A stretch of 64,000 bases of DNA from contig BBFE01000009.1 in NCBI GenBank assembly GCA_001313085.1, forward strand, positions 1-64,000, read 5' to 3'. The notes beneath the pieces were generated by a model, which did not search any database, was not told the origin of the DNA, and was given only the letters and a program-made list of their open reading frames with translations. The position numbers and the translations under genes are program-made. This DNA is from Paenibacillus sp. JCM 18996 (lineage in GTDB: Bacteria; Bacillota; Bacilli; Paenibacillales; NBRC-103111). Positions 17,172-27,406 of the stretch are shown here, in pieces. Within the stretch, counting starts at the first letter, position 1. Every line of letters starts with the position of its first letter.

Positions 17172-17391
17172 GAACTCGAATGGATAAACAAGCAGATTAG
17201 CGAGTTCGAAAAAAAAATTCGGCGGAACCCGAAAGACATAGGGTGTGATGTAAAAGGGTGGCGAAACAAAGCATGCAGGAAAATTTAAGCACTTAACGAA
17301 TATCTGAAGTGTGGGGAATTTACGGAGTTCGTAAATATGATGTTATACGAAACCAGGGAAACCTATAAAATCAAAAGGAGCAATTTCAATA
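17172..17391. other. Intergenic region
   Basis: No gene seen. It holds the lost 5' side of the PhoX gene and the promoter region of the acetyltransferase. Confidence 0.4.
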
Positions 17392-17896
17392 ATGAACATT
17401 CAACTGGTTCTATCGGATAACTTACCATCTGTATTGAAAATTTTCAAAAAAAATTAAAATAGATTTAAAGAAGCAGAATAATGATCAGTGGAAATGGATT
17501 TATCCAAATCGATCTAATTATAAGGCTGACATAAAGAATGGAACCATGCATGGAATTACAGATGGAAATGAATTAATAGCCGTAGTTACGCTCGATGATA
17601 TACAAAGCCAGCAATATCAAACATTAAACTGGAGCGATAAAGAAGGAAAACCATGCTGTATTCATCGTCTTGCAGTTGATCCGGACCATCAAGGTAAAGG
17701 TTTAGGCAAGCTTTTATTACAGTACATAGAGAATTTGGCAATCCAAAAGGGATATACAAGTGTACGAATTGATGTATATAAAATTAATGAAACAGCTAAA
17801 GCACTATACACACGAAATGGATATAAAGAAATAGGAGAAGTACGCTACCCGTTAAGAAAGCATTCATACATTACAATGGAAAAACAATTACAATAA
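17392..17896 (+). CDS. GNAT-family N-acetyltransferase
   Basis: About 168 residues: MNIQLVLSDNLPSVLKIF, then after an A-run break (17446-17453) KIDLKKQNNDQWKWIYPNR, CIHRLAVDPDHQGKGLGKLL, GYTSVRIDVYKINETAKALY and TRNGYKEIGEVRY. VDPDHQGKGLGKLL is the acetyl-CoA pyrophosphate-binding motif A (QxxGxG/A), and NETAKALYTRNGY is motif B. The substrate is unknown. The ribosome site is AAAGGAGCAATTTCAATA. Confidence 0.85.
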
Positions 17897-18323
17897 AGAA
17901 ATTTTGTTGGCTTCTCAAGAAGCCCCGGCATCGTATTACACCGTATTCACGCATCGGGACGGCATTAGCCGACCTTGGTCACCCGAGGCATTTCGCGGGA
18001 GTGGAATCAGGTGTACACAATAATAACTGGTTATAAAAAAATGTAAAGTACATTTCCATGATTTCTTTTACTATGAAGTGTAGATTTAGTGTTGATCCTG
18101 AGCTCAGAAGGATTAATTCTGACGAGCTTATTGTTTATGATGTAGAAGTTTCCGAATTTATTCAAAGAAAAAAATAATCCGAATGAAAACAGAACAACCT
18201 GCACCGTTACTAAGCGATGTCGAGGTTAATCTGAAGATTTTTTCAGAACAAACAAAAGTCTTATAAAATGGTTCTTATTCTATCTATGATCGATGAGTAT
18301 CTCGAGTCACATAATCAAGACGT
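17897..18323. other. Region of weak short ORFs
   Basis: A possible small gene begins at 18058 (MISFTMKCRFSVDPELRRIN, then ELIVYDVEVSEFIQRK), broken in an A-run at 18169-18175, and would end near the terminator at 18324. It lacks a clear ribosome site and is not recognised. Another frame ends LLSDVEVNLKIFSEQTKVL. Evidence for a gene is thin. Confidence 0.25.
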
Positions 18324-18356
18324 ACCGTTCAACAAAGTTGCTGAACGGTTTTTTTA
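18324..18356 (+). terminator. Rho-independent terminator
   Basis: ACCGTTCA-acaaagttgc-TGAACGGT followed by T7. It implies a plus-strand transcript through the unclear region before it. Confidence 0.7.
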
Positions 18357-18623
18357 GCATATTATCAACATAGCAACGGGATAGGAAGAAAAGTAGATTC
18401 TCCACCCAATGGAGCAGCCTTCAGCTAGGGCGATTTTACGATTGGCCGCACAAGGTCGCTGCTTAAAACGCCAATCGATGCATTATCATCGATTCTTGAA
18501 TTGAACAATGAAACACAGACTATTGCTTTTAAGGCGTCGATTTGGGCTGAGCTCGATGAGAAGGGGATAGATGAGCTACGAAGATATGCCTTAACTGAAT
18601 TAGATTCTCGAAAGTCCCTTCAT
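18357..18623 (+). other. Region with an unclear open frame
   Basis: A plus-strand frame reads CLKRQSMHYHRF or, in another phase, TPIDALSSILELNNETQTI and FKASIWAELDEKGIDELRRY. No start with a ribosome site and no family; it may be a decayed gene whose end is overlapped by the minus-strand small gene. Confidence 0.2.
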
Positions 18624-18805
18624 TCAATCCAGCCTTTTGCTGTCATCGTTTTCTTTTTTTTGCTTTTTTTTAAAGAATTTATTAATGAGCGTCTTTTCCT
18701 TATTTTCTTGCAGTTTACGCTTAACACCGGCAATCAGCAATTTCGATCTCAATTCATCGCGACGACTAAGTGAGTGTAATCTTTTTTTAGAAAGTGATCA
18801 TCCAT
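18624..18805 (-). CDS. Small, very basic protein of unknown family
   Basis: About 60 residues after shortening an A-run (18782-18788): MDDHFLKRLHSLSRRDEL, RSKLLIAGVKRKLQENKEKT, LINKFFKKKQKKENDDSKRL. GGGAGG lies 11 bp before the ATG. The charged helix with lysine runs might bind nucleic acid or membrane; nothing more can be said. It lies upstream of the azole-peptide locus but reads away from it. Confidence 0.4.
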
Positions 18806-18903
18806 TTCCGATTCATCCTCCCATACGTCTCAATAGAGATGTAGACTATCTCCATTATAAGATTACTTTAGAATAAAGATTGTCGTATTGCATTGTCGGA
18901 TTG

Positions 18904-19185
18904 TTACCATTTTTTGTCGATGTAGAAGAGATAAGTGTTTATTTGGTTGAGGGATATTGGAAGGTTATATCGGGCCGGGCAAGCACATTCTTGGAGGAGG
19001 GCATTCGCAAGAATGAACTGGGCTGAATCCGCATCCTCATCCGTTTCTTTAAGGCTCCGGCGACACAACCTCTCGTAATTCTCTGGTACAAAGGCCCAAA
19101 AAAAATAGGCGTTTGCCTTAGTAACAAGTGCGGATTCCGCACCATACATTGAATCATGTTCAATACAGTTCAACCTTTCCTTCAT
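18904..19185 (-). CDS. Hypothetical protein divergent from the azole-peptide precursor
   Basis: An uninterrupted 93-codon frame, MKERLNCIEHDSMYGAESAL, AFVPENYERLCRRSLKETDE and SLNQINTYLFYIDKKW. It has no recognised domain. It shares its upstream region with the precursor gene. It may be a local regulator or immunity factor, or chance; a competing frame through the T8 run is equally open. Confidence 0.25.
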   Translation of the reverse strand: MKERLNCIEHDSMYGAESALVTKANAYFFWAFVPENYERLCRRSLKETDEDADSAQFILANALLQECACPARYNLPISLNQINTYLFYIDKKW

Positions 19186-19225
19186 GCCAATACCATTACC
19201 AAAAAAAATAATGGAGGTTTTTACA

Positions 19226-19528
19226 TTGAATGATTTCCAAAATGAACTTCAACAGTTGAGCGTTTCCCAGGTTCAGGCGGGTGAGATGACGCCCTGGAAT
19301 CAACAAAGACAGTACGCGGCGGGTCAGTTTCCGATTGGCCTGAATACGGCGGACCCTTCACGGCTATGCGTTGGCTTTGGCGGCTTTGGCGGTTTTGGTG
19401 GCTTTTGTGGCGGTTTTCGGCGGTTTTTTTGCAGCGGTTTTTTTCGGCGGTTTTTGCATCATCACTGCAGTTTTTTTTGCCATCATCATTGCGGTGGGTT
19501 TTGCCATCATCACTGCGGCGGTTTTTAG
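19226..19528 (+). CDS. Heterocycloanthracin/sonorensin-type azole peptide precursor, His-rich core
   Basis: The start TTG 19226 is set by ATGGAGG eight bases upstream. The leader (residues 1 to about 45) reads LNDFQNELQQLSVSQVQAGE, MTPWNQQRQYAAGQFPIGLN, the typical FQxELQxLxxxQxQxGEMxPW leader of this family. The core holds cysteines in Gly/Phe context (RLCVGFGGFGGFGGFCGGF, RFFCSGF) and then repeats of FCHHHCGGF ending at GGF-stop. Cys residues are substrates for thiazole formation. The HHHC repeat is not a usual feature of the family. T-runs in the core may hide frame errors, so the exact C-terminus (TAG at 19526, with CATCATCAC just beyond) needs care. Confidence 0.85.
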   Translation: MNDFQNELQQLSVSQVQAGEMTPWNQQRQYAAGQFPIGLNTADPSRLCVGFGGFGGFGGFCGGFRRFFCSGFFRRFLHHHCSFFCHHHCGGFCHHHCGGF

Positions 19529-19735
19529 CATCATCACTTAAGTTAATCTCGCCGTTTTCCAGTTTCTTAGAGAAACCGCATCGGCTTGCGAGAAGCGTTC
19601 GCCCTTGTACAGCTACGGTTGTCAGGGGCTTTTCTCAATAATTACATGCAAGGCATGAGGGACGAATAGACGTACATATGATAATGAAGAATGGATGTCA
19701 CATATTGTCAATCTGCAAGAGTTTGGAGGAGTGAA
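19529..19735. other. Gap between precursor and maturation gene
   Basis: No ORF. An inverted-repeat-rich stretch (gagaaaccgcatcggc, ggcttttctcaataatt) might attenuate transcription between the highly expressed precursor and the enzymes, but no clear T-tailed hairpin is visible. Confidence 0.35.
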
Positions 19736-21662
19736 ATGACAAATTTGACCCCTGCTGCGCGTCTGAAAGTAAAGGGGGACACATTTTTTTCTCCCATTTC
19801 CGAACGACGGTGTCTATTTCCGGAATAACGTAGGCACGTTCCGTATGGAAGGCGAGATGATGGACCGGTGGATTGAAAAAACTAATCCCCATGTTCAATG
19901 GGGAATACACATTGGCGGATTTGACTGACGGATTATCGAACCCACACCGGAATCAGGTGTATGAAATCGCGCACGTGCTGCACCAAAAAAAAGGCTTTGT
20001 TCGGGATGTGAGTCAAGATCGCCCGCATCAATTGACAAATGGGATTATCCAAAAGTACGCTGCACAAATAGCCTTTTTTTAGACAGCTTCGGCGATTCTG
20101 GCGCATACCGGTTTCAGTGTTATCGACAAGCTAACGTATTAGCGATCGGGTCCGGTCCGTTTTTTTCGTTGCGTTGGTTTCTGCTTTAATTGAGTCCGGA
20201 CTGCCTAAGATCCACATGTGGATAACGGATTCTGCGCCGACAAATCGGCAGCGGCTGACGGAATTGGCGGAACAAGCCCGTCGAACGGATCAAGAGGTGT
20301 TTCTTGAGGAGATCACCGCGCGGAAAGAAGGAGCAAGCGGTTGGCGAGACGTAGTGCAGCCGTTCCAATCGATTCTGTACGTATCTCAAGAAGGGGATGT
20401 CGAGGAGCTGAGGCTTCTCCATGCGGTTTGCAAAGCGGAAAAGAAGGTTTTCTTGCCGGCAACGTGCCTGCATCAGACAGGAATGGCGGGTCCGGTCGTA
20501 CATCCGGAGTCTGATGGATGCTGGGAATCGGCATGGCGCCGCATACACCAGTCAGCTGTTTATAAGGACCCGCAGCTGCATGTCTTCACGTCCACAGCGG
20601 GAGCGATGCTGGCGAATGTAATCGTGTTCGAGCTGTTTAAAACGGTTACCGGAGCATCGGAGTTAAGAAATTCGTTCTTTCTGCTTGATCTGGAAACGTT
20701 GGAAGGAAGCTGGCATCCGTTCATGCCGCATCCTTTGATACACGGATGTGCGGCAGCCCAAAGGGTTCCAGTATCGAATCTGCGGCTTGATGTGAGCCCG
20801 GACAAAAGTGCATCGAACCGTTTGATGCTTTATTTTGACCGATTGACTTCGGCACAAACGGGGATTCTCCATATTTGGGAAGAGGGGGACTTGAGACAGC
20901 TTCCCCTCTCCCAGTGCCGTGTTCAGGCGGTTGATCCGTTGTCGGAGGGACCTGCAGGGTTGCTGCCGGACCTGGTCTGTACAGGTCTGACGCACGAGGA
21001 AGCGCGGCGGGAAGCGGGACTGTCCGGGATTGAAGCGTATGTGTCACGATTGGCCGGTGTGCTTATACAGACGAAAGAAATTGTCGGAATCGGAGCAGGG
21101 GAAACGGCTGCGGAAGGCGTTATACGCGGATTACAAGCAAATTTGGCCGAGCAGCTGGCCGCGCAACAGAAGGCTCGGAAGCAACCTGTCATCCGGGTGC
21201 AGTTAAGTAAGGTGGAAGATGAACGATGCCGGTTTTATTTACAGGCTTTGACCGCTATGAAGGGAGCTCCGATGATCGGCTTGGGAGAGGAAGTGTCGGG
21301 GTTCCCCGTAGTATGGGTCGGTACAGGTGATAACTGGTATGGCAGTGCCGGCTTGAATAGGACAATGGCGTTGCAGAAGGTGCTTAAGGCTGCATTGCAT
21401 AAGGAGCAGAATAATTCCGTATGCCGCTCGGCTCAAGTGCTGGAAGCCTCGTCCGTGCAACTTGGAAAAGAAGTCGCGGTTCACCTTGTGATCCCCTCAA
21501 GTGGAGGAACAGATCAACCGGGGGTTTTGCAAGAGGCCCTGCAGATCTTGCACAAGAACGGCAAGCAACTCTTCGTTGTGGATCTGGCAGTGGAGCCTTT
21601 TTTTGAAAGAGGGGCTCGATGGAGTGTTTGGCGTGTTGCTGCGAGAGGAGGAGTCCCGGTGA
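19736..21662 (+). CDS. Azole-peptide maturation protein, ThiF/E1-like (locus 1)
   Basis: About 640 residues. N-terminal winged-helix/leader-binding part: PFPNDGVYFRNNVGTFRMEG, IPMFNGEYTLADLTDGLS. A ThiF-like Rossmann centre: ANVLAIGSGPFFVALVSALI, LPKIHMWITDSAPTNRQRL. The C-terminal segment GFPVVWVGTGDNWYGSAGLN, then QILHKNGKQLFVVDLAVEP. This is the putative thiazole-containing bacteriocin maturation family that accompanies heterocycloanthracin YcaO enzymes. The start at 19736 follows TTGGAGGAGTGAA. Frames break in runs at about 19785, 19875, 19985, 20080, 20161 and 21598-21604. With the last corrected it ends GVFGVLLREEESR, its TGA overlapping the next GTG. Confidence 0.85.
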
Positions 21663-23604
21663 ACACAGTGGTGGCCATTATCGGAGAAGGCGAGTTAGCG
21701 GACCTTGTATGCGGAGAGATGTCCGCCTTTTGCCGGGTTGTACGTCTGAACGATTTTAAGGCAGGAGTACCGGAAGGAACGGATTTCGCCTTGGTGCTGC
21801 ACGATGCATGGCATCCTTCCGTTCATCGGGAGGCGGAAGAAGTGCTCCGGACAGCAGGCATCCCATGGCTGAGAGGCTTTGTCGCATTCGGCGAGGGTGT
21901 GGTCGGTCCGCTGATTCGCCCAGGTTTGCCCGGGTGTACACAATGTGCAGACAATCGGCGTCTCTTGGCGGGACGTGACCGCAAGGAGAGTTGGATGCTG
22001 CAGCAGCGTCTGGCGGAGGCCGGGGGAATCCCGTGTGACGCGTGGGCATCGCGCACCGGACTATTACAGATGGCATTCCTGCTCGTGACGGAGTCGCAGA
22101 AGGTGCTTCAGGGCAGCCGGTCCCGTTCGGAAGAACGGATGTTTTTTTCATATGCATGAAAACTCTGCAGTGCACAAGCCACTTCTTTCTGCCGGACCCG
22201 CTATGTCCGGTTTGCGGCCGTTTGCCTGATGACACGCCGGCATCGGCCTTATTTCACTGCAGCCAAGTCCTAAGATCAGCGAGAAAAGCTACCGCTGCCG
22301 TTCGTTGGTGGAGCTGAAGGACTTTCTGGTCGAAGATTATCTGGATTATAAGACCGGTTTCTTGAATGGCAAAATGGTTGATCTCGTGTCGCCTTTTGCC
22401 GATGTGAGTGTGAATCTTCCGATGTTTCACCAAGATGAGACGACGGCAGGCCGAACGCATTCCTATGCGGAAAGCGAGCTGACCGCCATTATGGAGGGGT
22501 TGGAGCGGTACTGCGGTATGGCGCCCCGCGGCAAAAGGACGATGATCAGAGACAGTTACCGCAATCTGGCGGATCATGCTCTTAATCCTGTCACGGTAGG
22601 TTTGTATGCGAAGGAACAGTATGAACGGCCTAATTTTCCATTCAGGCCATTTAATCCTGACGACCTTATCGATTGGGTTTGGGGCTACTCGTTTTTTGTG
22701 GCAAAGTCCGATTCTGGTTCCGCAACAGCTCGCCTATTACAGTTCGAGCTGCGGACAAGGATTTGTCTATGAAACGTCCAACGGATGCGCACTCGGAGGA
22801 AGCTTGGAGGAAGCCATTTTCTACGGCATTATGGAAGTGGTCGAGCGGGATTCATTCCTGTTGACTTGGTACGCGCAGCTGCCGCTCCCGCGGCTTGATC
22901 TTTGTTCCGCGGGCGATCTGGAGCTGGAGCTGATGGTCAACCGATTGCAGTCGGTGGCGGGATTTGATTTGCATTTGTATAACTCGACTATGGAGAACGG
23001 AGTTCCAAGCGTTTGGGCATTGGCAAAAAAACACGAAACCAAATGGAGTAAACCTGATTTGCGCGGCCGGAGCACATCCGGATCCGGTGCGGGCGGCGAA
23101 AAGTGCAGTTCATGAATTATCGGGGATGATGCTGACCCTTGACGAGAAGTTCGATGCGAACCGGGAGCGGTATGTGCAAATGTATCACGACCCGTTGCTG
23201 GTGCGCGGGATGGAGGACCATTCGATGCTGTACAGCTTGCCGCAAGCAGAGGAGCGGCTGCAGTTTCTTCTGGAGGAAAACCGCCCTCTGCGGACGTTTC
23301 AGGAGGAGTTCAACAGGACACCGGCTCATCCGGACCTGAGCGATGACCTGAAGGACGTCCTTTTGGCGTTCCGCAGGTTGAACCTGGATGTGATTGTAGT
23401 GGATCAGACAGCTCCGGAATTGAAACGAAACGAATTATACTGTGTGAAGGTGCTGATTCCAGGGATGCTGCCGATGACGTTCGGTCATCATCTCACCCGT
23501 GTGACAGGCTGGAGAGGGTGTTGAAGGTACCGGCGCTGCTTGGATATGGGAAGCAGCCGCTGCTTCCGGAACAGCTCAATCCACATCCGCATCCGTTCCC
23601 ATAA
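21659..23604 (+). CDS. YcaO cyclodehydratase fused to leader-binding C domain (locus 1)
   Basis: GTG 21659 (GTGA overlap, ribosome site GAGAGGAGGAGTCCCG) opens VNTVVAIIGEGELADLVCGE, an E1-like C domain with zinc cysteines GCTQCADNR and DPLCPVCGRLPDD. The YcaO part follows: AGRTHSYAESELTAIMEGLE and RYCG (ATP/Mg Glu cluster), FVYETSNGCALGGSLEEAIF, EVVERDSFLLTWYAQLPLP, CAAGAHPDPVRAAKSAVHEL, and LIPGMLPMTFGHHL. It ends NPHPHPFP, the PxPxP tail needed for azole-forming YcaO activity. It uses ATP to turn core Cys (and Ser/Thr) into azolines. About 645 residues; breaks at 22141-22147, about 22240 (C loss), 22692, 23024 and about 23507. Confidence 0.9.
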
Positions 23605-23626
23605 AACCGCCTGAGGAGGGAATAGG

Positions 23627-25208
23627 ATGAGTCTGGAGAAATTCCTGCGCAATCTCCATGAGGATACCTACGAGACCAGACCGCCGGATTGGGAGATTGA
23701 TTGGGAGGACGCACCGCTGACATATAAGCTCTATCGCAGATTACCTGTCTTTCCTTTATCCTCTGAAGTACCGCTGTCGCTTGGTGGACAATCGTCCGCC
23801 AATCCCGATCTGACAACCATCGGTCATTTTCTTTGGCATGTCTATGGCCTCACCCAATTGAGCCAATACCACGCGGCGAATTCCATAAACCAATCGACGG
23901 GCCCGGTACAGATGTATCGGCGTTTCGTCCCATCCGGCGGCGGGTTATATCCGAACGAACTATATGTATATCTGAAGATAACGGATGTTCCTGTCGGAGT
24001 TTACCATTATGATGCGGCGCACCATCGGTTGGTATTGCTTCGTGAAGGAGATTTTGATTCCTATCTGGCCCGGGCTCTTGGCAACCGATGCGATGTGTCG
24101 GCTTGCTTTGGCGCCGTTTTTTGTTTCGATTATGTTTTGGAAAATTTTTTTTATAAGTACAGTAACTTTGCCTATCGTCTTCAAGGGCTGGATACTGGCG
24201 TGTTGATCGGGCAATTACTTGAAGTGACGAAACGGTTCGGTTACGAAGCAGGTGTGAATTTCCAGTTTCTTGATCGGGCGGTCAACCATCTGCTTGGGCT
24301 ATCCGACCGGGAGGAGAGTGTGTATGCGGTGATTCCGCTTTCGGTGGAGCCCGCCATATCCTGGTTTCATAATGGGATTTGCGGAGAAGGGGATGTCTCT
24401 GCGGCTGATTTGTGCCGGCAACTGCCGGTCGTTCGGCATGAACACTACGTGCGGTCGCAAAAAAGTCAAGGAGTACCCGATGCTGACCGGGATGAACGAA
24501 GCGTCCATGCTGGGTTCAACAGGATCATTTCGGCACGTCGGGCTGGTGAAGCACGTTGACAGCGGGATAGAGGCGGTATATATGCCCCGCGTGGAGCGGA
24601 TGTCGTATGATCTGGCGTCGATTTGCCGAAAACGATATTCGCCAGAGTCGGATTTCGTATTGAGCAAGGTGAAACAGTCGGAAGCGGCCGCTCTGTTACA
24701 AGAGGCGACGACTTCCTTCTCATATCACAATGATTTGAAGGGACCCCATGAGGAGACTGTCTCCCGTATGTCCTTGTACTGCTGTTTGTATAACGTCGAA
24801 GGCATTCCGGACGGTGCTTATCGCTATGACAGATCTGCTCATATGTTGCGTCGAGTCCTTCCCGGGGATCATCGGCTGCGGCTGCAGCAGGGAATGTCCC
24901 TGGGCAATGTCAATCTGTTCCAGGTACCGCTCTGCCTGCATGTGGCTGGTGACAAGGACTACCTCAAATCGGCATTAGGGTACCGAGGATACCGTATTCA
25001 GCAGATGGAGGCGGGCATGCTTGTTCAACGCTTGCTGTTAGCGGCGTCCGCGATCGGAATGGGAGGGCGGCCGCTGCTCGGATTTAATCCGGGTTTTTTT
25101 GTGATGAGATTTACAAATTGACTGAGCAAGGAAAAAACCAGTCTGATCCAAATCCCGATCGGCCGCTATCATCAGCGTCCCCGTTTGGAAGGGGGCCTGC
25201 ACAGCTAG
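23627..25208 (+). CDS. SagB-type FMN azoline dehydrogenase
   Basis: About 525 residues. MSLEKFLRNLHEDTYETRPP, then the nitroreductase-like SagB domain: RRFVPSGGGLYPNELYVYLK (FMN phosphate site), VPVGVYHYDAAHHRLVLL, NFAYRLQGLDTGVLIGQLLE, and a second, related half with VSRMSLYCCLYNVEGIPDGA, YRIQQMEAGMLVQRLLLAAS and RPLLGFNPGF. It oxidises azolines to azoles after the YcaO step. The start ATG 23627 follows CTGAGGAGGGAATAGG. Breaks at 24461-24466 and 25095-25101; the corrected tail reads SLIQIPIGRYHQRPRLEGGL and stops at 25208. It is the last gene of locus 1. Confidence 0.9.
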
Positions 25209-25235
25209 CGGGAAGCGAACAGTTAAGTAAAATGT

Positions 25236-25347
25236 CAAAAGACGCTAAACAAAGAAATATTTGCTTAGCGTCTTTTGGCTTTATCTTGGCAATTAGACGG
25301 ATCTATGTCTATAAGCTTATAATATCACTTGATTAAACTGCATTTGA
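25236..25347. repeat. Terminator plus shared 3' tail, copy 1 (3' tip of a lost ABC gene)
   Basis: A long hairpin AAAAGACGCTAA ... TTAGCGTCTTTT ends locus 1 at 25236-25280. The following ~68 bp (cttggcaattagacg ... gataatatcacttgatt-type sequence) is nearly identical to 31653-31719. There it encodes the C-terminal MQLNQVIL of the ABC exporter on the minus strand; here the same minus-strand codons read MQFNQVIL-stop with no gene before them. This is the surviving tip of a second copy of that exporter. Confidence 0.75.
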
Positions 25348-25485
25348 ACGGAGCGGATAAAGCCTGGCTTCTTTTTTGGCCGATACTTGTGGTATCCTTA
25401 TGCATCATGACATAGAGGAACGGTTTATAGAGACGCCACAAGTAATGGTAAAAAAAATAGCTGTTCTTACAATAAAGGAGACAAA
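25348..25485. other. Upstream region of the helicase gene
   Basis: Short intergenic stretch; AAAGGAGACAAA before the ATG at 25486. An inverted promoter-like TTGTGG/TATCCT is possible but not convincing. Confidence 0.4.
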
Positions 25486-26666
25486 ATGACATTTAATGAT
25501 TTGAAGCTTACCCCCGCGATTTTAAAAGCGCTCAGCAAGGAGCGGTATACGACGCCGACACCCGTACAAGAGCAGGCGATCCCCGCAATATTGGCCGGCA
25601 GGGACTTGTTTGGCGTTGCTCAAACGGGAACGGGGAAGACGGCTGCCTTTGCATTACCGATTATCCAGCTGTTAAGCGAACAGCCAAGGAAACCGAATAC
25701 GGAGCGACGGGTTCGCTCATTGATTTTAACACCGACCAGAGAACTTGCGATTCAGATTTACGATAACATCCAGGCGTACGGTCAATACACGAATTTGCGA
25801 TCCATTGTCATCGTAGGGGGCGTTTCACAGAAACCGCAGGAGCAAGCGCTTGATCGAGGCGCGGATATTGTCATTGCGACCCCGGGCAGACTCATCGATT
25901 TGATGAACCAAAAGCATATCGATTTGCAACATGTCGGAATCCTGGTGTTGGATGAAGCCGACAGAATGCTGGACATGGGATTTATCAACGACGTGAAGAA
26001 AATCATCGCCAAAATGCCCGGCAAAAGACAAACGCTTTTCTTCTCGGCCACCATGCCGCGGGAAATATCCAACTTGGTTAACACGCTGCTGGTTAATCCG
26101 GTGAAAGTCGAAGTGACTCCGGTGTCCTCTACGGTGGATCGGATCGAGCAATCCGTTTATTTCGTGGACAAGGAAAACAAGCAGAAACTATTGACCCACC
26201 TTTTGCAAAATAAATCCATTGCTTCGGCATTGGTGTTTACCCGTACCAAGCATGGTGCGGACCGCGTGGTGCGCGGGCTGGCAAAAGCGAAAATTCCCGC
26301 CCAGGCCATTCACGGAAACAAGTCGCAAAATGCCCGTCAGCTGGCATTGAACAATTTCAAAAGCGGCGCAACGCGCGTGTTGGTAGCGACGGATATCGCA
26401 GCAAGAGGAATTGATATTGACGAACTTTCCCATGTGATTAACTTCAATCTCCCGAATATCCCGGAAACTTACGTTCATCGAATTGGCCGAACCGGCAGGG
26501 CGGGACTAAGCGGGGTCGCGATCTCTTTTTTGCGAAAATGAAGAAATGCCATATCTCAAAGACATTGAGAAAATGATCAAAAAAGACGATTCCCAAAGTC
26601 AAAGACCATCCCTATCCGATGATAGGCACAGATCTGCCTGTAAAGTCTGAAAGATCATCGAAATAA
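25486..26666 (+). CDS. DEAD-box ATP-dependent RNA helicase (RhlE/CshA-type)
   Basis: About 393 residues with all core motifs: [20 protein letters not shown] (Q motif), [14 protein letters not shown] (I), [11 protein letters not shown] (Ia), [10 protein letters not shown] (Ib), VLDEADRML (II, DEAD), FFSATM (III, SAT), [15 protein letters not shown] (IV), [14 protein letters not shown] (V), and [11 protein letters not shown] (VI). It unwinds structured RNA, probably in ribosome assembly, cold adaptation or mRNA decay. The short tail after a break at 26526-26531 ([17 protein letters not shown], then [16 protein letters not shown]) is typical of RhlE-type enzymes without a long basic extension. 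It sits between the two azole-peptide loci. Confidence 0.92.
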
Positions 26667-26761
26667 GTTTCTCAACTGGCTTTGGAATGAAAAAAATAAA
26701 AGCTTTTGCTGATTTTACCAGCCTTGCATTGACAAAATAATGCAGCGCTTGAAAGTTCAGT

Positions 26762-27070
26762 TCATGGCGCTGCCGCAGCCCCGCCTGAGGCCACTCCGGT
26801 TGAGCTTGCCCCGCTGGCTACTCCGGCGTTGACCCCTTTATTGCCGTTGGAGGTCAGAGTGGAATCCTGGTTATCGTTGTCCGTGGTATTGGTGGCGCTG
26901 GTAAAATTGTTCGTGTACACTAAGTCCCCCGTGTTAAAGGAGCCCGCTCCCGCAAACTCTTTGGATGAGTGGTCGGGCACGATCTGGAGCGTATCTCCGA
27001 TAATAAGGGAGGAGCCCCCGCTGACATGGACCATCTTGAAGTTCCCGACAATTGACGCATACGCAAACAC
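26762..27070 (-). CDS. GerPF/GerPA-like spore germination protein
   Basis: An intact 102-residue protein. VGNFKMVHVSGGSSLIIGDT, LQIVPDHSSKEFAGAGSFNT and GDLVYTNNFTSATNTTDNDN match the GerPA/PF pattern (small, Gly/Ser/Asn-rich, VSGxSxxxxGDxxxxxP, AGxGSFNTGD). GerP proteins lie in the spore coat and allow germinants through. The low-complexity Ala/Gly/Ser tail GVASGASSTGVASGGAAAAP is unusual for GerP. It is expected to be expressed late in the mother cell; GAAGGGTGTTTGCGT precedes the ATG. Confidence 0.75.
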   Translation of the reverse strand: MFAYASIVGNFKMVHVSGGSSLIIGDTLQIVPDHSSKEFAGAGSFNTGDLVYTNNFTSATNTTDNDNQDSTLTSNGNKGVNAGVASGASSTGVASGGAAAAP

Positions 27071-27255
27071 CCTTCATTCTCATTTTCTTTGTTCATGGTA
27101 TGTAGTATGCTGCCCAGATGTTAACGGGTGCGAAGCTGTCAATAAACTGAATGGGATATTAACCAAATTATCTTGGTATCCACGTATGTCCAATCGAAGA
27201 TGGATGAACTTCATATAGTAATAACGTACTACAACTAATTTGTAGCGAAGGGGCA

Positions 27256-27375
27256 ATGAAAATGAGCGGTTACAGTTGTGCCGGTTACAGTTGCGCAGGT
27301 TATTCAAGTGTTGGAGCTATCCTGGTTCTGTTTATTCTTTTGGTTATTATCAGCCGTACAATAGTGGGATATTGA
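27256..27375 (+). CDS. YjcZ-family small protein 1 (SCAGY repeat)
   Basis: A 39-residue protein: MKMSGYSCAGYSCAGYSSVG, then AILVLFILLVIISRTIVGY. A Gly/Tyr-rich head with GYSCAG twice and a C-terminal hydrophobic helix are the YjcZ sporulation-protein layout. The ribosome site is AGGGGCAATG; ATG 27262 is an alternative start. Here the head carries Cys/Ser repeats, unusual but seen in Paenibacillus members. It lies 310 bp before an orphan azole-forming YcaO operon. Confidence 0.75.
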   Translation: MKMSGYSCAGYSCAGYSSVGAILVLFILLVIISRTIVGY

Positions 27376-27406
27376 TCGATTTATTATCACGAAGGAGGTG
27401 AATGAT

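Noticed and set aside
19440..19528. Zinc-finger protein based on C/H spacing in HHHC repeats
   Set aside because: The leader, Gly/Phe context and adjacent YcaO/SagB genes identify a peptide precursor instead.
19366..19641. Alternative frame over the precursor rich in Trp/Arg/Leu
   Set aside because: It is the +1 shadow of the Gly-Phe-Cys coding repeat and has no start context.
20174..22159. One long open frame read as a single 661-residue protein
   Set aside because: It fuses two genes through an extra T at 21598-21604; both locus 2 paralogues and the GTGA overlap show two proteins.
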